Assembly (NCBI RefSeq): GCF_001632805.1
Contig: NZ_CP007220.1
Location: forward strand, 2,480,001 to 2,544,000
Source of the DNA: Mycobacteroides chelonae CCUG 47445
GTDB taxonomy: Bacteria; Actinomycetota; Actinomycetes; Mycobacteriales; Mycobacteriaceae
Reading direction: 5' to 3'
Length of the DNA: 64,000 bases
In this document: piece by piece, positions 9,333-16,465 of the stretch
Position numbering within the stretch: the first letter of the stretch is position 1
Layout: each line of letters starts with the position of its first letter
Translations under genes and position numbers: made by a program
Notes under the pieces: generated by a model
Seen by the model: only the letters and a program-made list of their open reading frames with translations
What the model was told of the DNA's origin: nothing
Database searches by the model: none

Positions 9333-10078
9333 GGGAGCTCGGGGGTTGGTGTCCCACCGATAGCGTCGAGCCATCGCCGGCGCACCGGACCCCACCGACG
9401 GTCAAACACCTGGGCTCGCTGCCGCGCGCGGTCGAGCTTCTCCGGCGAGTAGCGCCACCGCGCCCAGGGGGATGTCGGGCGGGCCAGGCGAACCGCCGCC
9501 CACCAGGCGATGGGCGCGATGAAAATCCCGATCATCGCGGTGGGGTACTTGCCTTTGAGTGCGGTGAGCGCCACCAGCCCGAGGTGTACCAGCAGCAGCA
9601 TCACCGCGACCCCGCGAGCGATAGCGATGACGCCGGTCAGGCCATCGACATTCAGCGGCGAGACACCGACCGCGGCCAGACCTATGCAGGCGGTGGCAAG
9701 CGTGACCATATCGACCGAAAGCTGACCTTCGTTGGACCAGTAGACGTCCTCCAGATGGAAGATCATCGCGAACTCGTCGAGCACCAGCGATGCGCCGATT
9801 CCCACCAGTAGGCCGGCGAGATAGGTCCACACCGACAACGGCGGAGAACCGAGCGCTGTAAACCCTCCGACGATCAACAGGATCACGCCCGGCACGGAAT
9901 GGTGGATGTGGACGCCGCCACCGGAGATGTTATGAAACGGGCCCCGTCCGTCGCGGATGAGTCGGGTGATGGTGCGCGTCACCACGAAGGTCACCACGAA
10001 CGCGACGAAGCCGAGTAGCAGGGGACCCTTGTAACCGTCCACCACGTCGTACTGCCACCAGGTATCCAGCCAGGCCAC
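9302..10078 (-). CDS. Conserved multi-pass integral membrane protein, function unknown
   Basis: A 258-residue protein with about five or six hydrophobic segments (near residues 18-36, 60-78, 82-100, 125-142, 150-168, 180-196). Between the first segments it has a striking polar motif, GGGVHIHHSVPG, and later LDEFAMIFHLED, giving a cluster of His, Glu and Asp that could bind metal or form a catalytic site. The C-terminal 60 residues are Arg/Pro-rich and cytoplasmic in character. The ATG at 10078 begins MAWLDTWWQYD. I recognise this as an actinobacterial conserved membrane family without an assigned role. The 3' end overlaps DUF1802. Confidence 0.7.
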   Translation of the reverse strand: MAWLDTWWQYDVVDGYKGPLLLGFVAFVVTFVVTRTITRLIRDGRGPFHNISGGGVHIHHSVPGVILLIVGGFTALGSPPLSVWTYLAGLLVGIGASLVLDEFAMIFHLEDVYWSNEGQLSVDMVTLATACIGLAAVGVSPLNVDGLTGVIAIARGVAVMLLLVHLGLVALTALKGKYPTAMIGIFIAPIAWWAAVRLARPTSPWARWRYSPEKLDRARQRAQVFDRRWGPVRRRWLDAIGGTPTPELPHAPTESRTR

Positions 10079-10213
10079 CTTCGGATGTTAGCCGGTCAGA
10101 CGGGTGATACCGGGAAAAGAGAGGGGGGAGATCCCCACGGCGTTGCGCGTCAAAGTAAGGTCGCCCTCACCCAGCGCTGGGAGCAGCCCCGCGCGCGCGA
10201 GTGAGGGAGTGCT

Positions 10214-11830
10214 GTGACCGCCCAGCCGGATTTTTCGTTGATCGTCGGCTATGGCACCGATATGGGCAATGCGGAGGACGCTGCGATGTCGTTCTCGGAG
10301 GCCCTGGAAGAGGCCACCGGAATCAAATCCGAGGCGATCGAGCTCAACCAGATTGATCTCGCGGACCTGCAGTCCGCAACGCATTTCGTAGCGGTGGTGT
10401 CGACATTCGGCGACGGCGAGTTCACCGACAACGCACTGCTGTTCTGGGAGGCGATCAGCGCCGAGGCGGCCGGCCGGCTGGAGCACCTGAGTTATGCGGT
10501 GCTGGCACTGGGCGACAGCAGTTACGAGTTCTTCTGCAACGCGGGTCTGCTGCTCGATCAACGCCTGGAGGCGCTCGGCGCGGTGAAGCTCGCCGACCGC
10601 GTGGATGTGGATGGGCCGTACCTGCAGCCCTCGAAGGAATGGACCACCGACCTCGTCAAGCGCTTGTCCGCGGGCCAGACCGATGTGTCCACACCGGCAG
10701 CCGTGACCGAGACCCCCACACAGCCCAAACGCGATCGCAACGAACCTGTCGAGGCCCGATTGCTCGTCAACCGGCTGCTCACCACCACCGAATCCGACAA
10801 AGAAGTACGCCACTACGAAGTGGACCTCACCAACTCTGGAATCTCCTATGAGGCAGGTGATTCGATTGCCGTGCACGCGAGCAACGACCCTGCCCTAGTC
10901 GCGGCGATACTTGCCGAACTGGGCGTGGGCGCCGACCATCGGGTGACCGGTCACGACGAGCCCCTTGGTGAACTGCTCTCCGATCACCTGGAGATCCGCA
11001 CCCCTTCTCGCACCCTTCGCAGTGTGGTGGCCACCCGAACAGAGGACACGGATGCGGTCGCGGCGCTGGGTGGCGATGTCGTGCCCACGCCGGGTTCCTG
11101 GTTGTACGGGAAAGATGTCCTCGATCTGATCAGGTTGGGGGAGTTGACCGTTGATGAGCTAGTGGACAACCTGCGGCCGCTTCAGTTCCGCGACTACTCC
11201 ATAGCCTCGAGTCCTCTTATCCATCCCGGCAGTGTGCACTTGACCGTGGCGACCATCCGGTACGCCGATGCCGAACGCACCTATGGCGGGGTGGCATCGA
11301 CCTTCCTGGCAGATCGTGGACAGACGATGCGGGTGCATCTGCGCCCCAACCACACCTTCCGGCTACCGGCGGCCGATGTACCCATCATCATGATCGGGCC
11401 GGGCACCGGTATCGCTCCGTTCCGCGGTTTCCTGCAGGAGCGTCAGGCCACGGGCGCCTCGGGGCGTTCGTGGCTGTTTTTCGGGGACCGGCGCCGCGCC
11501 ACCAGTTTCCTCTATGGGGAGGAACTACAGGGCTTCGTGGATTCGGGCGTGCTGACCCGGCTCGATCTCGCGTTCTCCCGCGACGGGGCCGAGGGGGAAC
11601 CGAAACGGTATGTCCAGCACTGTATGTCGGAGAACGCAGCGGAGTTGTTCGCCTGGTTGCAGGACGGTGCGTACGTGTATGTGTGCGGCGACGCCGACCA
11701 CATGGCCAAGGACGTAGACGCGACCTTGCACGAGATCGTTGCTCGCTGCGGGGGCATGGATGCCGCCGGTGCCCATGCGTACGTCAATGACCTCATTAAG
11801 AACCATCGGTACGTGCGCGACGTCTACTGA
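10214..11830 (+). CDS. Stand-alone diflavin reductase (sulfite reductase flavoprotein alpha-like)
   Basis: A 538-residue protein from GTG 10214. It has a flavodoxin domain (residues about 8-155; YGTDMGNAEDAA, STFGDGEFTDN, ALGDSSYEFFC), an FAD domain (DYSIASSP) and an NADPH domain (GPGTGIAPFRGFLQER, VYVCGDADHMAKDVD), ending in RYVRDVY. The P-loop-like FMN motif reads YGTDMGNAE rather than the usual YG(T/S)QTGNAE. No sulfite reductase haemoprotein or P450 lies next to it, so its acceptor is unknown. It is closely related in layout to the reductase at the left edge and the C-terminal half of the nitrate reductase at 50.7 kb. It is convergent, 4 nt apart, with the S4-domain gene. Confidence 0.88.
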   Translation: MTAQPDFSLIVGYGTDMGNAEDAAMSFSEALEEATGIKSEAIELNQIDLADLQSATHFVAVVSTFGDGEFTDNALLFWEAISAEAAGRLEHLSYAVLALGDSSYEFFCNAGLLLDQRLEALGAVKLADRVDVDGPYLQPSKEWTTDLVKRLSAGQTDVSTPAAVTETPTQPKRDRNEPVEARLLVNRLLTTTESDKEVRHYEVDLTNSGISYEAGDSIAVHASNDPALVAAILAELGVGADHRVTGHDEPLGELLSDHLEIRTPSRTLRSVVATRTEDTDAVAALGGDVVPTPGSWLYGKDVLDLIRLGELTVDELVDNLRPLQFRDYSIASSPLIHPGSVHLTVATIRYADAERTYGGVASTFLADRGQTMRVHLRPNHTFRLPAADVPIIMIGPGTGIAPFRGFLQERQATGASGRSWLFFGDRRRATSFLYGEELQGFVDSGVLTRLDLAFSRDGAEGEPKRYVQHCMSENAAELFAWLQDGAYVYVCGDADHMAKDVDATLHEIVARCGGMDAAGAHAYVNDLIKNHRYVRDVY

Positions 11831-11834
11831 CGGT

Positions 11835-12200
11835 TCAATCCCGACCCGCAAGCCACTTGTCGAGCACTCGACGGTCCCGTTTGGTCGGTCGCCCCGCACC
11901 GCGATCACGCGCGGCGACCAGTACCGGGGGCGCAGCGGGCTGCGCAGGTGTTCGGTCGAGATAACAGGTCGCGGCGTCGACGGCGCCCACCCGTTTCTGG
12001 ATTACCCGCACCACCTTCACGACTCGCGTGGTGTCACCGACCCGAGCGCGAACCTCGTCGCCGGGGGACACGGTGGTCGACGGCTTTGCCGGTCGATCGT
12101 TGATTCGAACATGTCCGCCCCGGCATGCCGCCGCGGCGTCAGGCCGGGTTTTTGTCAACCGGACCGCCCACAGCCACCGATCGATGCGGGACGATTCCAT
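11835..12200 (-). CDS. S4-domain RNA-binding protein, Hsp15 (HslR) family
   Basis: About 121 residues from ATG 12200 (MESSRIDRWLWAVR); ATGs at 12209 and 12212 are alternatives. The S4 fold is clear: RIDRWLWAVRLTKTR, AAACRGGHVRINDRPAKPS, then SPGDEVRAR. A basic C-terminus (RGAGRPTKRDRR) fits RNA contact. The Hsp15 family binds 50S subunits carrying stalled nascent chains and recycles them; that role is by homology only. The open frame extends further upstream to 12410, but that part has no S4 similarity and overlaps the ANT(6)-like gene, so I reject it. It sits downstream of the adenylyltransferase gene with a 44-nt gap, possibly in the same operon. Confidence 0.85.
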   Translation of the reverse strand: MESSRIDRWLWAVRLTKTRPDAAAACRGGHVRINDRPAKPSTTVSPGDEVRARVGDTTRVVKVVRVIQKRVGAVDAATCYLDRTPAQPAAPPVLVAARDRGAGRPTKRDRRVLDKWLAGRD

Positions 12201-12244
12201 GCCTTCCATCATGAAGTGTCCAGGCGTCAAACATCCACAACCTC

Positions 12245-13051
12245 CTAGACACGCAGTGACAGGATCTGCTCGATCTCGCGCTGCAGCCGTTCGTGATCGA
12301 ACGGTGGGAAGCCGAGGGCGGTGGCGGTACGCGCGGACAGGCGTGCGAACAGGTCCACGGTCTGTCGCAGGGCTTTGAGGGTGTCGACGGCGTCGAAATG
12401 GCCCCAGCACCCGTTGAGCTGCTCGCGGATGTCCGAGTCCATCCAGGTATTCATCCGGGAGCCTAGGTATCTGGTGTCATGGGCGGTGCCATGCCTCACG
12501 GTGTGATCCCACTCGATGACCCGCAGCAGCTCTTCCTTGAGGTCCTGGTCACGTAGTTTTGCCGACCAGAGTTCCTCGCGCACTACTGATTTCGCACACA
12601 TCAACGCCGCGGCGTAACCCCAGTGCAGACACTCCTCGAATTCCTCCTGGTCCGGTAGTGCACCCTCGGGAGCGCCCACCGACTCCGGGTCGGGCGCGAG
12701 ATCGTCTTTGTCGAGAAGGACCAGAAAAGGCCTGTCGTGCCGCGCGGTGGCCAGATCTTCGGCAGGCACGAGGGTGAAGTCGAGCTTGCCGCCTGCGTAG
12801 TAGATCAGCCGGGTGGGGTACCCGGTGTCTTCGTCTTCCAGGCGCTCGACCACGAGGACCTCACCCAAGTCCGACCACCAGGAATCGTCGTCCGCCAGGT
12901 CATCGGGATCGGGCGCGTACAGCTCGATATCCCGATCCGATAGGGCGTGATCATCCCCGTTGGCCGCGGATCCGGTGACAATGACCGCCCGGACGGCGTC
13001 TGTCTCAGCGGCCCACGCGACCAACTTCTCAAGCACCTCACCGTAATTCAC
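12245..13051 (-). CDS. Aminoglycoside 6-adenylyltransferase-like nucleotidyltransferase (AadK/ANT(6) family)
   Basis: About 268 residues from GTG 13051, preceded by AAGGA at a 7-nt spacing; longer readings to 13186 lack support. The nucleotidyltransferase signature GSAANGDDHALSDRDIELY gives the G-S-x(n)-D-x-E metal site (residues about 27-45). KLDFTLVP supplies the third acidic residue. A helical C-terminal half contains WDHTVRHGTAHDTRYLGSRM, typical of streptomycin adenylyltransferases of the ANT(6) fold. Full-length ANT(6) enzymes are about 280-300 residues, so this is near complete. By family it would transfer AMP to streptomycin-type aminoglycosides. Chromosomal copies can be cryptic, so activity against drugs is uncertain. 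Confidence 0.8.
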   Translation of the reverse strand: MNYGEVLEKLVAWAAETDAVRAVIVTGSAANGDDHALSDRDIELYAPDPDDLADDDSWWSDLGEVLVVERLEDEDTGYPTRLIYYAGGKLDFTLVPAEDLATARHDRPFLVLLDKDDLAPDPESVGAPEGALPDQEEFEECLHWGYAAALMCAKSVVREELWSAKLRDQDLKEELLRVIEWDHTVRHGTAHDTRYLGSRMNTWMDSDIREQLNGCWGHFDAVDTLKALRQTVDLFARLSARTATALGFPPFDHERLQREIEQILSLRV

Positions 13052-13136
13052 GCCTACATCCTTGGCTCGCGGAGCCGCTGTTCTCAAGGGCTTTTCCGCG
13101 TGTCTGGCAGGTGTGTCCGGCGAGTCGCGTCGCCCG

Positions 13137-13412
13137 CTAGCCGGCGTTGTTCTTATTGGTGCCGTCCGGCACGAACGGGTTGACACCAGGTGGTGTCAAC
13201 GGATTGGCGCCATCGTAGGTCGGCTGATGGGCGCCTTGCTGGTACTCGATGTCACCCGGCGCGAGGCACGGGTCAAACTCGGTGGCGCTGACACTGGGCT
13301 GGTTCGCGTAACACACCGGTGGGGGTTCCGGTGCGGCCGTCGCGACCGGCGCCCCGATCAATGTCACGATCCCGAGGGCCATTGCCGAACTCACTGCCGT
13401 CAACACGGTCAT
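13137..13412 (-). CDS. Small secreted protein, Pro/Asn-rich mature region
   Basis: About 91 residues. ATG 13412 is chosen over 13418 because GAGAGG lies 7 nt before it. A signal peptide (hydrophobic stretch then APVATAAPEP) is followed by a short mature region with two cysteines (VCYAN, DPCLAP) that could form a disulfide. It ends in a low-complexity NPLTPPGVNPFVPDG tail. No domain is recognised. It is encoded just upstream of the adenylyltransferase with an 85-nt gap. Exported mycobacterial proteins of this size and style are common and uncharacterised. Confidence 0.65.
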   Translation of the reverse strand: MTVLTAVSSAMALGIVTLIGAPVATAAPEPPPVCYANQPSVSATEFDPCLAPGDIEYQQGAHQPTYDGANPLTPPGVNPFVPDGTNKNNAG

Positions 13413-13618
13413 GTCCATGCCTCTCTGAACGTCGGAAATTCAGCTAATCAATTCTGCCGCGTTTCGCGGCCTGCCAATTCATGGCTATCTATGCATATAT
13501 CAGCATCAGATGGGTTGTCTATATCGAATAGGGAGAAATCAGGAAGCTCTCATGGAGAGCTCAGTTAATACTCAGGATACCGACGCCGGGTATGGGTATA
13601 AATTCGATCCGTCGGCTT

Positions 13619-14245
13619 TCAGAGTTGCGCGGAGCGTTCGGGACCATGAGCGAGCAGCATCTCGACAAGCTGCTCGATCAGCTCGTCCTCACCGACCGCG
13701 ACGTCCTGATGCAGCCACGCCGCGACGGCCTGGCCCACGCCCCCGATGATGAAATGGGCCAGCACGGGCAGGTTGCCCTGGTCATCGCGACGGAACCAGT
13801 CGCGTAGGTGCTGGGCGAACAGCGAGACGAACATCGCGGTGGCTTCGAACCTCTTGCGGACCAGTACCGGGTTGACCTGGCTGGGGCTGTACAGCAGCTG
13901 TCCGATGCGCCGGTCGGCGTTGATGACGCGGACCACGCTGGTGATACCTGCTCTCACCTGCAGGCGCGGTGGTGCCGCGGCCACTTCGGCCTCGACCGTC
14001 GAAGCAAGCCCCTCAACTGCCCAATCGAAGATCGCGACGGCGAATTCGTCCTTGTCGGCAAAGCTCTCGTAGAAATATCGTTGCGCCAGGCCGGAGTGCT
14101 GACAGACGGCGCGCAGGGTGAGGTCACCGGGTCCTTCCGGGGCACCGAGGATGTCGAGTCCCGCCTCCAGTAGCTGCTGCCGACGCCGGGCCAGGCGTTC
14201 GTCGGCGGGTAGGCCACTGTAGGAGCGACCGGCAGGGGATGACAT
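13619..14245 (-). CDS. TetR/AcrR family transcriptional regulator
   Basis: A 208-residue protein. The N-terminal helix-turn-helix spans about residues 17-65 (RRQQLLEAGLDILGA, LTLRAVCQHSGLAQRYFYESFADKDEF). The C-terminal half is a ligand-binding helical bundle with no assignable ligand. ATG 14245 has no clear Shine-Dalgarno, so a leaderless message is possible. A 13-bp perfect inverted repeat (14311-14323 and 14355-14367) lies 66-122 nt upstream and is the natural candidate operator. The next gene on the other side is the toxin/immunity pair in the same orientation. Its regulon cannot be deduced. Confidence 0.88.
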   Translation of the reverse strand: MSSPAGRSYSGLPADERLARRRQQLLEAGLDILGAPEGPGDLTLRAVCQHSGLAQRYFYESFADKDEFAVAIFDWAVEGLASTVEAEVAAAPPRLQVRAGITSVVRVINADRRIGQLLYSPSQVNPVLVRKRFEATAMFVSLFAQHLRDWFRRDDQGNLPVLAHFIIGGVGQAVAAWLHQDVAVGEDELIEQLVEMLLAHGPERSAQL

Positions 14246-14310
14246 CCGACCAGTCTTGCAGGAGCCGGTGTTGCCGGTTCAGGCTCTGCCGGACCCGGCG
14301 AAATCGGTGC

Positions 14311-14367
14311 CATGCCGTACGTGTCCGACATGAGCCTTGCCGGCACTTTTCGGTCACGTACGGCATG
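14311..14367. promoter_or_regulatory. Inverted repeat, candidate TetR operator
   Basis: CATGCCGTACGTG at 14311-14323 is mirrored exactly by CACGTACGGCATG at 14355-14367, separated by 31 nt. Each arm also contains the self-palindrome CGTACG. It sits between the TetR start (14245) and the end of the immunity gene (14398), so it could be two operator sites or a long stem at the end of the toxin operon. No U-tract follows on the reverse strand, which favours an operator. Confidence 0.5.
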
Positions 14368-14397
14368 CACTTGTCGAGTCGCCTCTTAGGGGCCGGG

Positions 14398-14673
14398 CTA
14401 ACGAGTGCCGCCTGCTCCGTCCTGCTCGGCCCACTCAACACGCCATCTATCGAGGATTGACTTAGCTGAGCCTTCATCGATTTCGACGTGGTCTACATCG
14501 TTGTGTCCGAGGTAGTAGCGGCGTATGTACTCGGTGGGGTGCCACTCCAAGTCCCGGCCGAATGCCTCGTCGATAGGAGGATCCGTATGGATCCGCCTGA
14601 CAATTCCTGCTGGGTTGTCGGGTGTCCGGCCACCGGCCAAAAGCGCATAGAAAGTGACTGGTGTCTTACTCAT
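14398..14673 (-). CDS. Putative immunity protein of the RelA/SpoT-like toxin
   Basis: A 91-residue acidic, soluble protein without signal peptide. Its ATG overlaps the toxin stop codon (ATGA, 14673-14670), so translation is coupled to the toxin gene. Visible features are YALLAGG near the N-terminus, a VRRI segment, W-P-T-E-Y-I-R-R-Y-Y-L-G in the middle and a C-terminal helix ending WRVEWAEQ. I do not recognise a characterised family. The immunity assignment rests on gene order (small cytoplasmic gene directly after a secreted toxin-like gene), on the overlap and on acidic character. It could also be a chaperone or an unrelated small protein. Confidence 0.55.
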   Translation of the reverse strand: MSKTPVTFYALLAGGRTPDNPAGIVRRIHTDPPIDEAFGRDLEWHPTEYIRRYYLGHNDVDHVEIDEGSAKSILDRWRVEWAEQDGAGGTR

Positions 14674-16001
14674 TTACGTTTTCCGTTCGGCGGTAGAGAT
14701 ATGGATGCGCTGCCGCTCGGGCGCGGGACCGAATCGAACACGTGATTGAGTTTCTGCTGCAGTTCATTGGCCCGCTGCGGTGAGGTATCAGGAAGGCGTT
14801 CTTCTTCATATAGGGAGTGCGCCTGCGTCTTGGTATCGAAGCTCGCGGGCGTGTGAAACTGGACTTCAAAGGTATGCCCCGTTGTCGGTTCGCGCCAGAA
14901 GCTATTGATTCCTTGATAACCCGGCTTGTCCCAGGTGTTCTTGAACTTGACAGGCTCGTAGCCTTGCGCGACTAGACGATCAATCGCCTGCTGTGTGTTC
15001 GCCGTGTAAAGCTCATGGGGTGACTGCACGGTGTATCTCACCGAATCCTTCATGTCCGCAAGGTGCTCGGCAGTGCTCAGATTCGGAGTCGTCACGATGG
15101 ACGTGTAGAGCTTCCGTTTGAATGATTCTTCCGTCTTGAGCCGCTTTCCAAGACCTGTGAGTTGACTGCCGGGGGCATTGTCAACGATGCCCCGGAGGGA
15201 CTGGGTGATACGAGGTTCGGCCCGCCGCGCCTGTTCCAGAAACTTGTTGGCCGCAGCGTTCTGCTCAGAGTTGAGTGAAGCTCCACCGCTGTGGGACTTC
15301 CATTCACCATTCGTGCTGGGCGAAGGGTGCTGTTCGCCTTTGACCCCTGAGTGCTCACCTTCCTTGTGCCCCTCTACGTGCTTGGGGCGTAACGCATTTG
15401 AACCGTCTTCGCCGGTTTTGGCAGCGTGACCCGGTGGGGTACTCGCTGGCTTACCGCCGGGTTTGTGATCAGCTTCGGGACCCACGCCTCCGCCTGAGGC
15501 GCCGGATGCCTGCGCGGTGTCGCGTGTACCTGGCTTGGGATCTGTTAGGGCTCGCTTCTCTTTAGTCGGAACGCCGCCGCCGGCGGCATCTTTGGTCGCC
15601 GTGGACGGTGAATCTGCCGAATGCGGGCTGGGCGGGGCCTTCGGCTTTGTCGCCGTCGAATGTCCAGGCGCATCGGTGCCGCCAGAAGACTTCGTGCCGG
15701 TGTGACCGCCTTGGGCGCCGCCACCGTGCTGTGTTGGCGAATTCCCTGCAGCACGGGGAGTCTTTGACTCATGGCCGGACCCGGCCCCAGCTGATCCTGA
15801 AGCCCCAGAGCCACCAGGTCGCGAACTACGCGGGCCGTGCGACCCAGCAGCAGAGCTGTGCGACCCGCCTGAATCATGCGAGCTGCTGCTACCACCCGGG
15901 TCGGCCGCTGCTGTCGCTACTAAACCCAACCATCCAGCAGATCCAGCCGCGGCTAGAAAGCTCGCCGTCACCACATTCACACAAAAGCGATATCCGCTCA
16001 T
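14670..16001 (-). CDS. Secreted toxin-like protein with C-terminal RelA/SpoT-type nucleotidyltransferase domain
   Basis: A 443-residue protein: Sec signal peptide (residues 1-34, ATAAADP), then about 200 residues of Ser/Gly/Pro/His-rich low-complexity linker (about 35-245), then a folded C-terminal domain (about 246-430). That domain carries the elements of a RelA/SpoT synthetase: K-R-x-K-x3-S-x3-K (286-297), an Asp-Arg strand (D316-R322), GYQG (361-364), FEVQFHT (378-384) and A-H-x2-YE (394-399). The His of the usual GYxSxH motif is Asn366. Known relatives make or transfer pyrophosphate on nucleotides; the T6SS effector Tas1 is a toxic example. Signal peptide, disordered linker, C-terminal enzyme and overlapping small gene fit a polymorphic toxin. 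Substrate and target are unknown. Confidence 0.75.
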   Translation of the reverse strand: MSGYRFCVNVVTASFLAAAGSAGWLGLVATAAADPGGSSSSHDSGGSHSSAAGSHGPRSSRPGGSGASGSAGAGSGHESKTPRAAGNSPTQHGGGAQGGHTGTKSSGGTDAPGHSTATKPKAPPSPHSADSPSTATKDAAGGGVPTKEKRALTDPKPGTRDTAQASGASGGGVGPEADHKPGGKPASTPPGHAAKTGEDGSNALRPKHVEGHKEGEHSGVKGEQHPSPSTNGEWKSHSGGASLNSEQNAAANKFLEQARRAEPRITQSLRGIVDNAPGSQLTGLGKRLKTEESFKRKLYTSIVTTPNLSTAEHLADMKDSVRYTVQSPHELYTANTQQAIDRLVAQGYEPVKFKNTWDKPGYQGINSFWREPTTGHTFEVQFHTPASFDTKTQAHSLYEEERLPDTSPQRANELQQKLNHVFDSVPRPSGSASISLPPNGKRK

Positions 16002-16465
16002 GACACCCTTCTACATCGAAAGAAACAATGAATCTCTACCCGTGGACGCAACGTAGGCGCCGGGCAAACTGATTGAAACATGTTGCAGTACAAGTAATTT
16101 GATTACTTTTGGCGATCGCAGCCACTATCCGGAGGTGGCCACATCCATCCAGTGGTGGCCAGTCAATCTCGGGCGGAGCAACGTCCACCCCGGCCGGCCG
16201 CCAGACGTTGGTGCGGCTTGGGATTTTGGCCCGTGTCCCGCCATATGGGTCTGGATGCGTGTGGACGATCCTGGTCGTTCTGTCAACCAAACCGACGGTC
16301 ATGGGAGCAGGTGCGGGTCGTTATGTCGTCCGAAGCTGTGGCGAAACGCACTTACGGGAGGCGGTGTTGCCCGTGGAGTCGACGCGCATTAATCTGAATG
16401 CGCTTGCATCCAGATTAATGCGATTCATCGCCCTCACATCACAGACTCGACGCAACGGAGTGCAC
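16002..16465. other. Divergent intergenic region between toxin gene and acyl-CoA dehydrogenase pair
   Basis: This is 464 nt without a convincing gene. It holds the long palindrome at 16385-16422 (listed separately). An AT-rich dyad (AAGTAA-TTTGA-TTACTT, 16092-16108) lies about 90 nt upstream of the toxin start and could be a toxin-operon operator. Short frames read on either strand have no recognisable product. Confidence 0.5.
16385..16422. promoter_or_regulatory. 38-bp near-perfect palindrome, operator of the acyl-CoA dehydrogenase operon
   Basis: Two 17-nt arms (16385-16401 and 16406-16422) are mirror images with one mismatch around a 4-nt centre. The core of each arm is CATTAATCTG. It ends 43 nt before the dehydrogenase ATG, where a repressor would block transcription. 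The motif is not the KstR or KstR2 consensus that I know. No U-tract follows, so a terminator is unlikely. Confidence 0.7.

Noticed and set aside
12201..12410. 70-residue N-terminal extension of the S4-domain protein
   Set aside because: The extension is Arg/Pro-rich, overlaps the ANT(6)-like gene and has no S4 similarity; ATG 12200 or 12212 fits the family start.
16036..16302. Reverse 88-codon frame upstream of the toxin gene
   Set aside because: No fold-like pattern and no RBS; it lies in the divergent promoter region.
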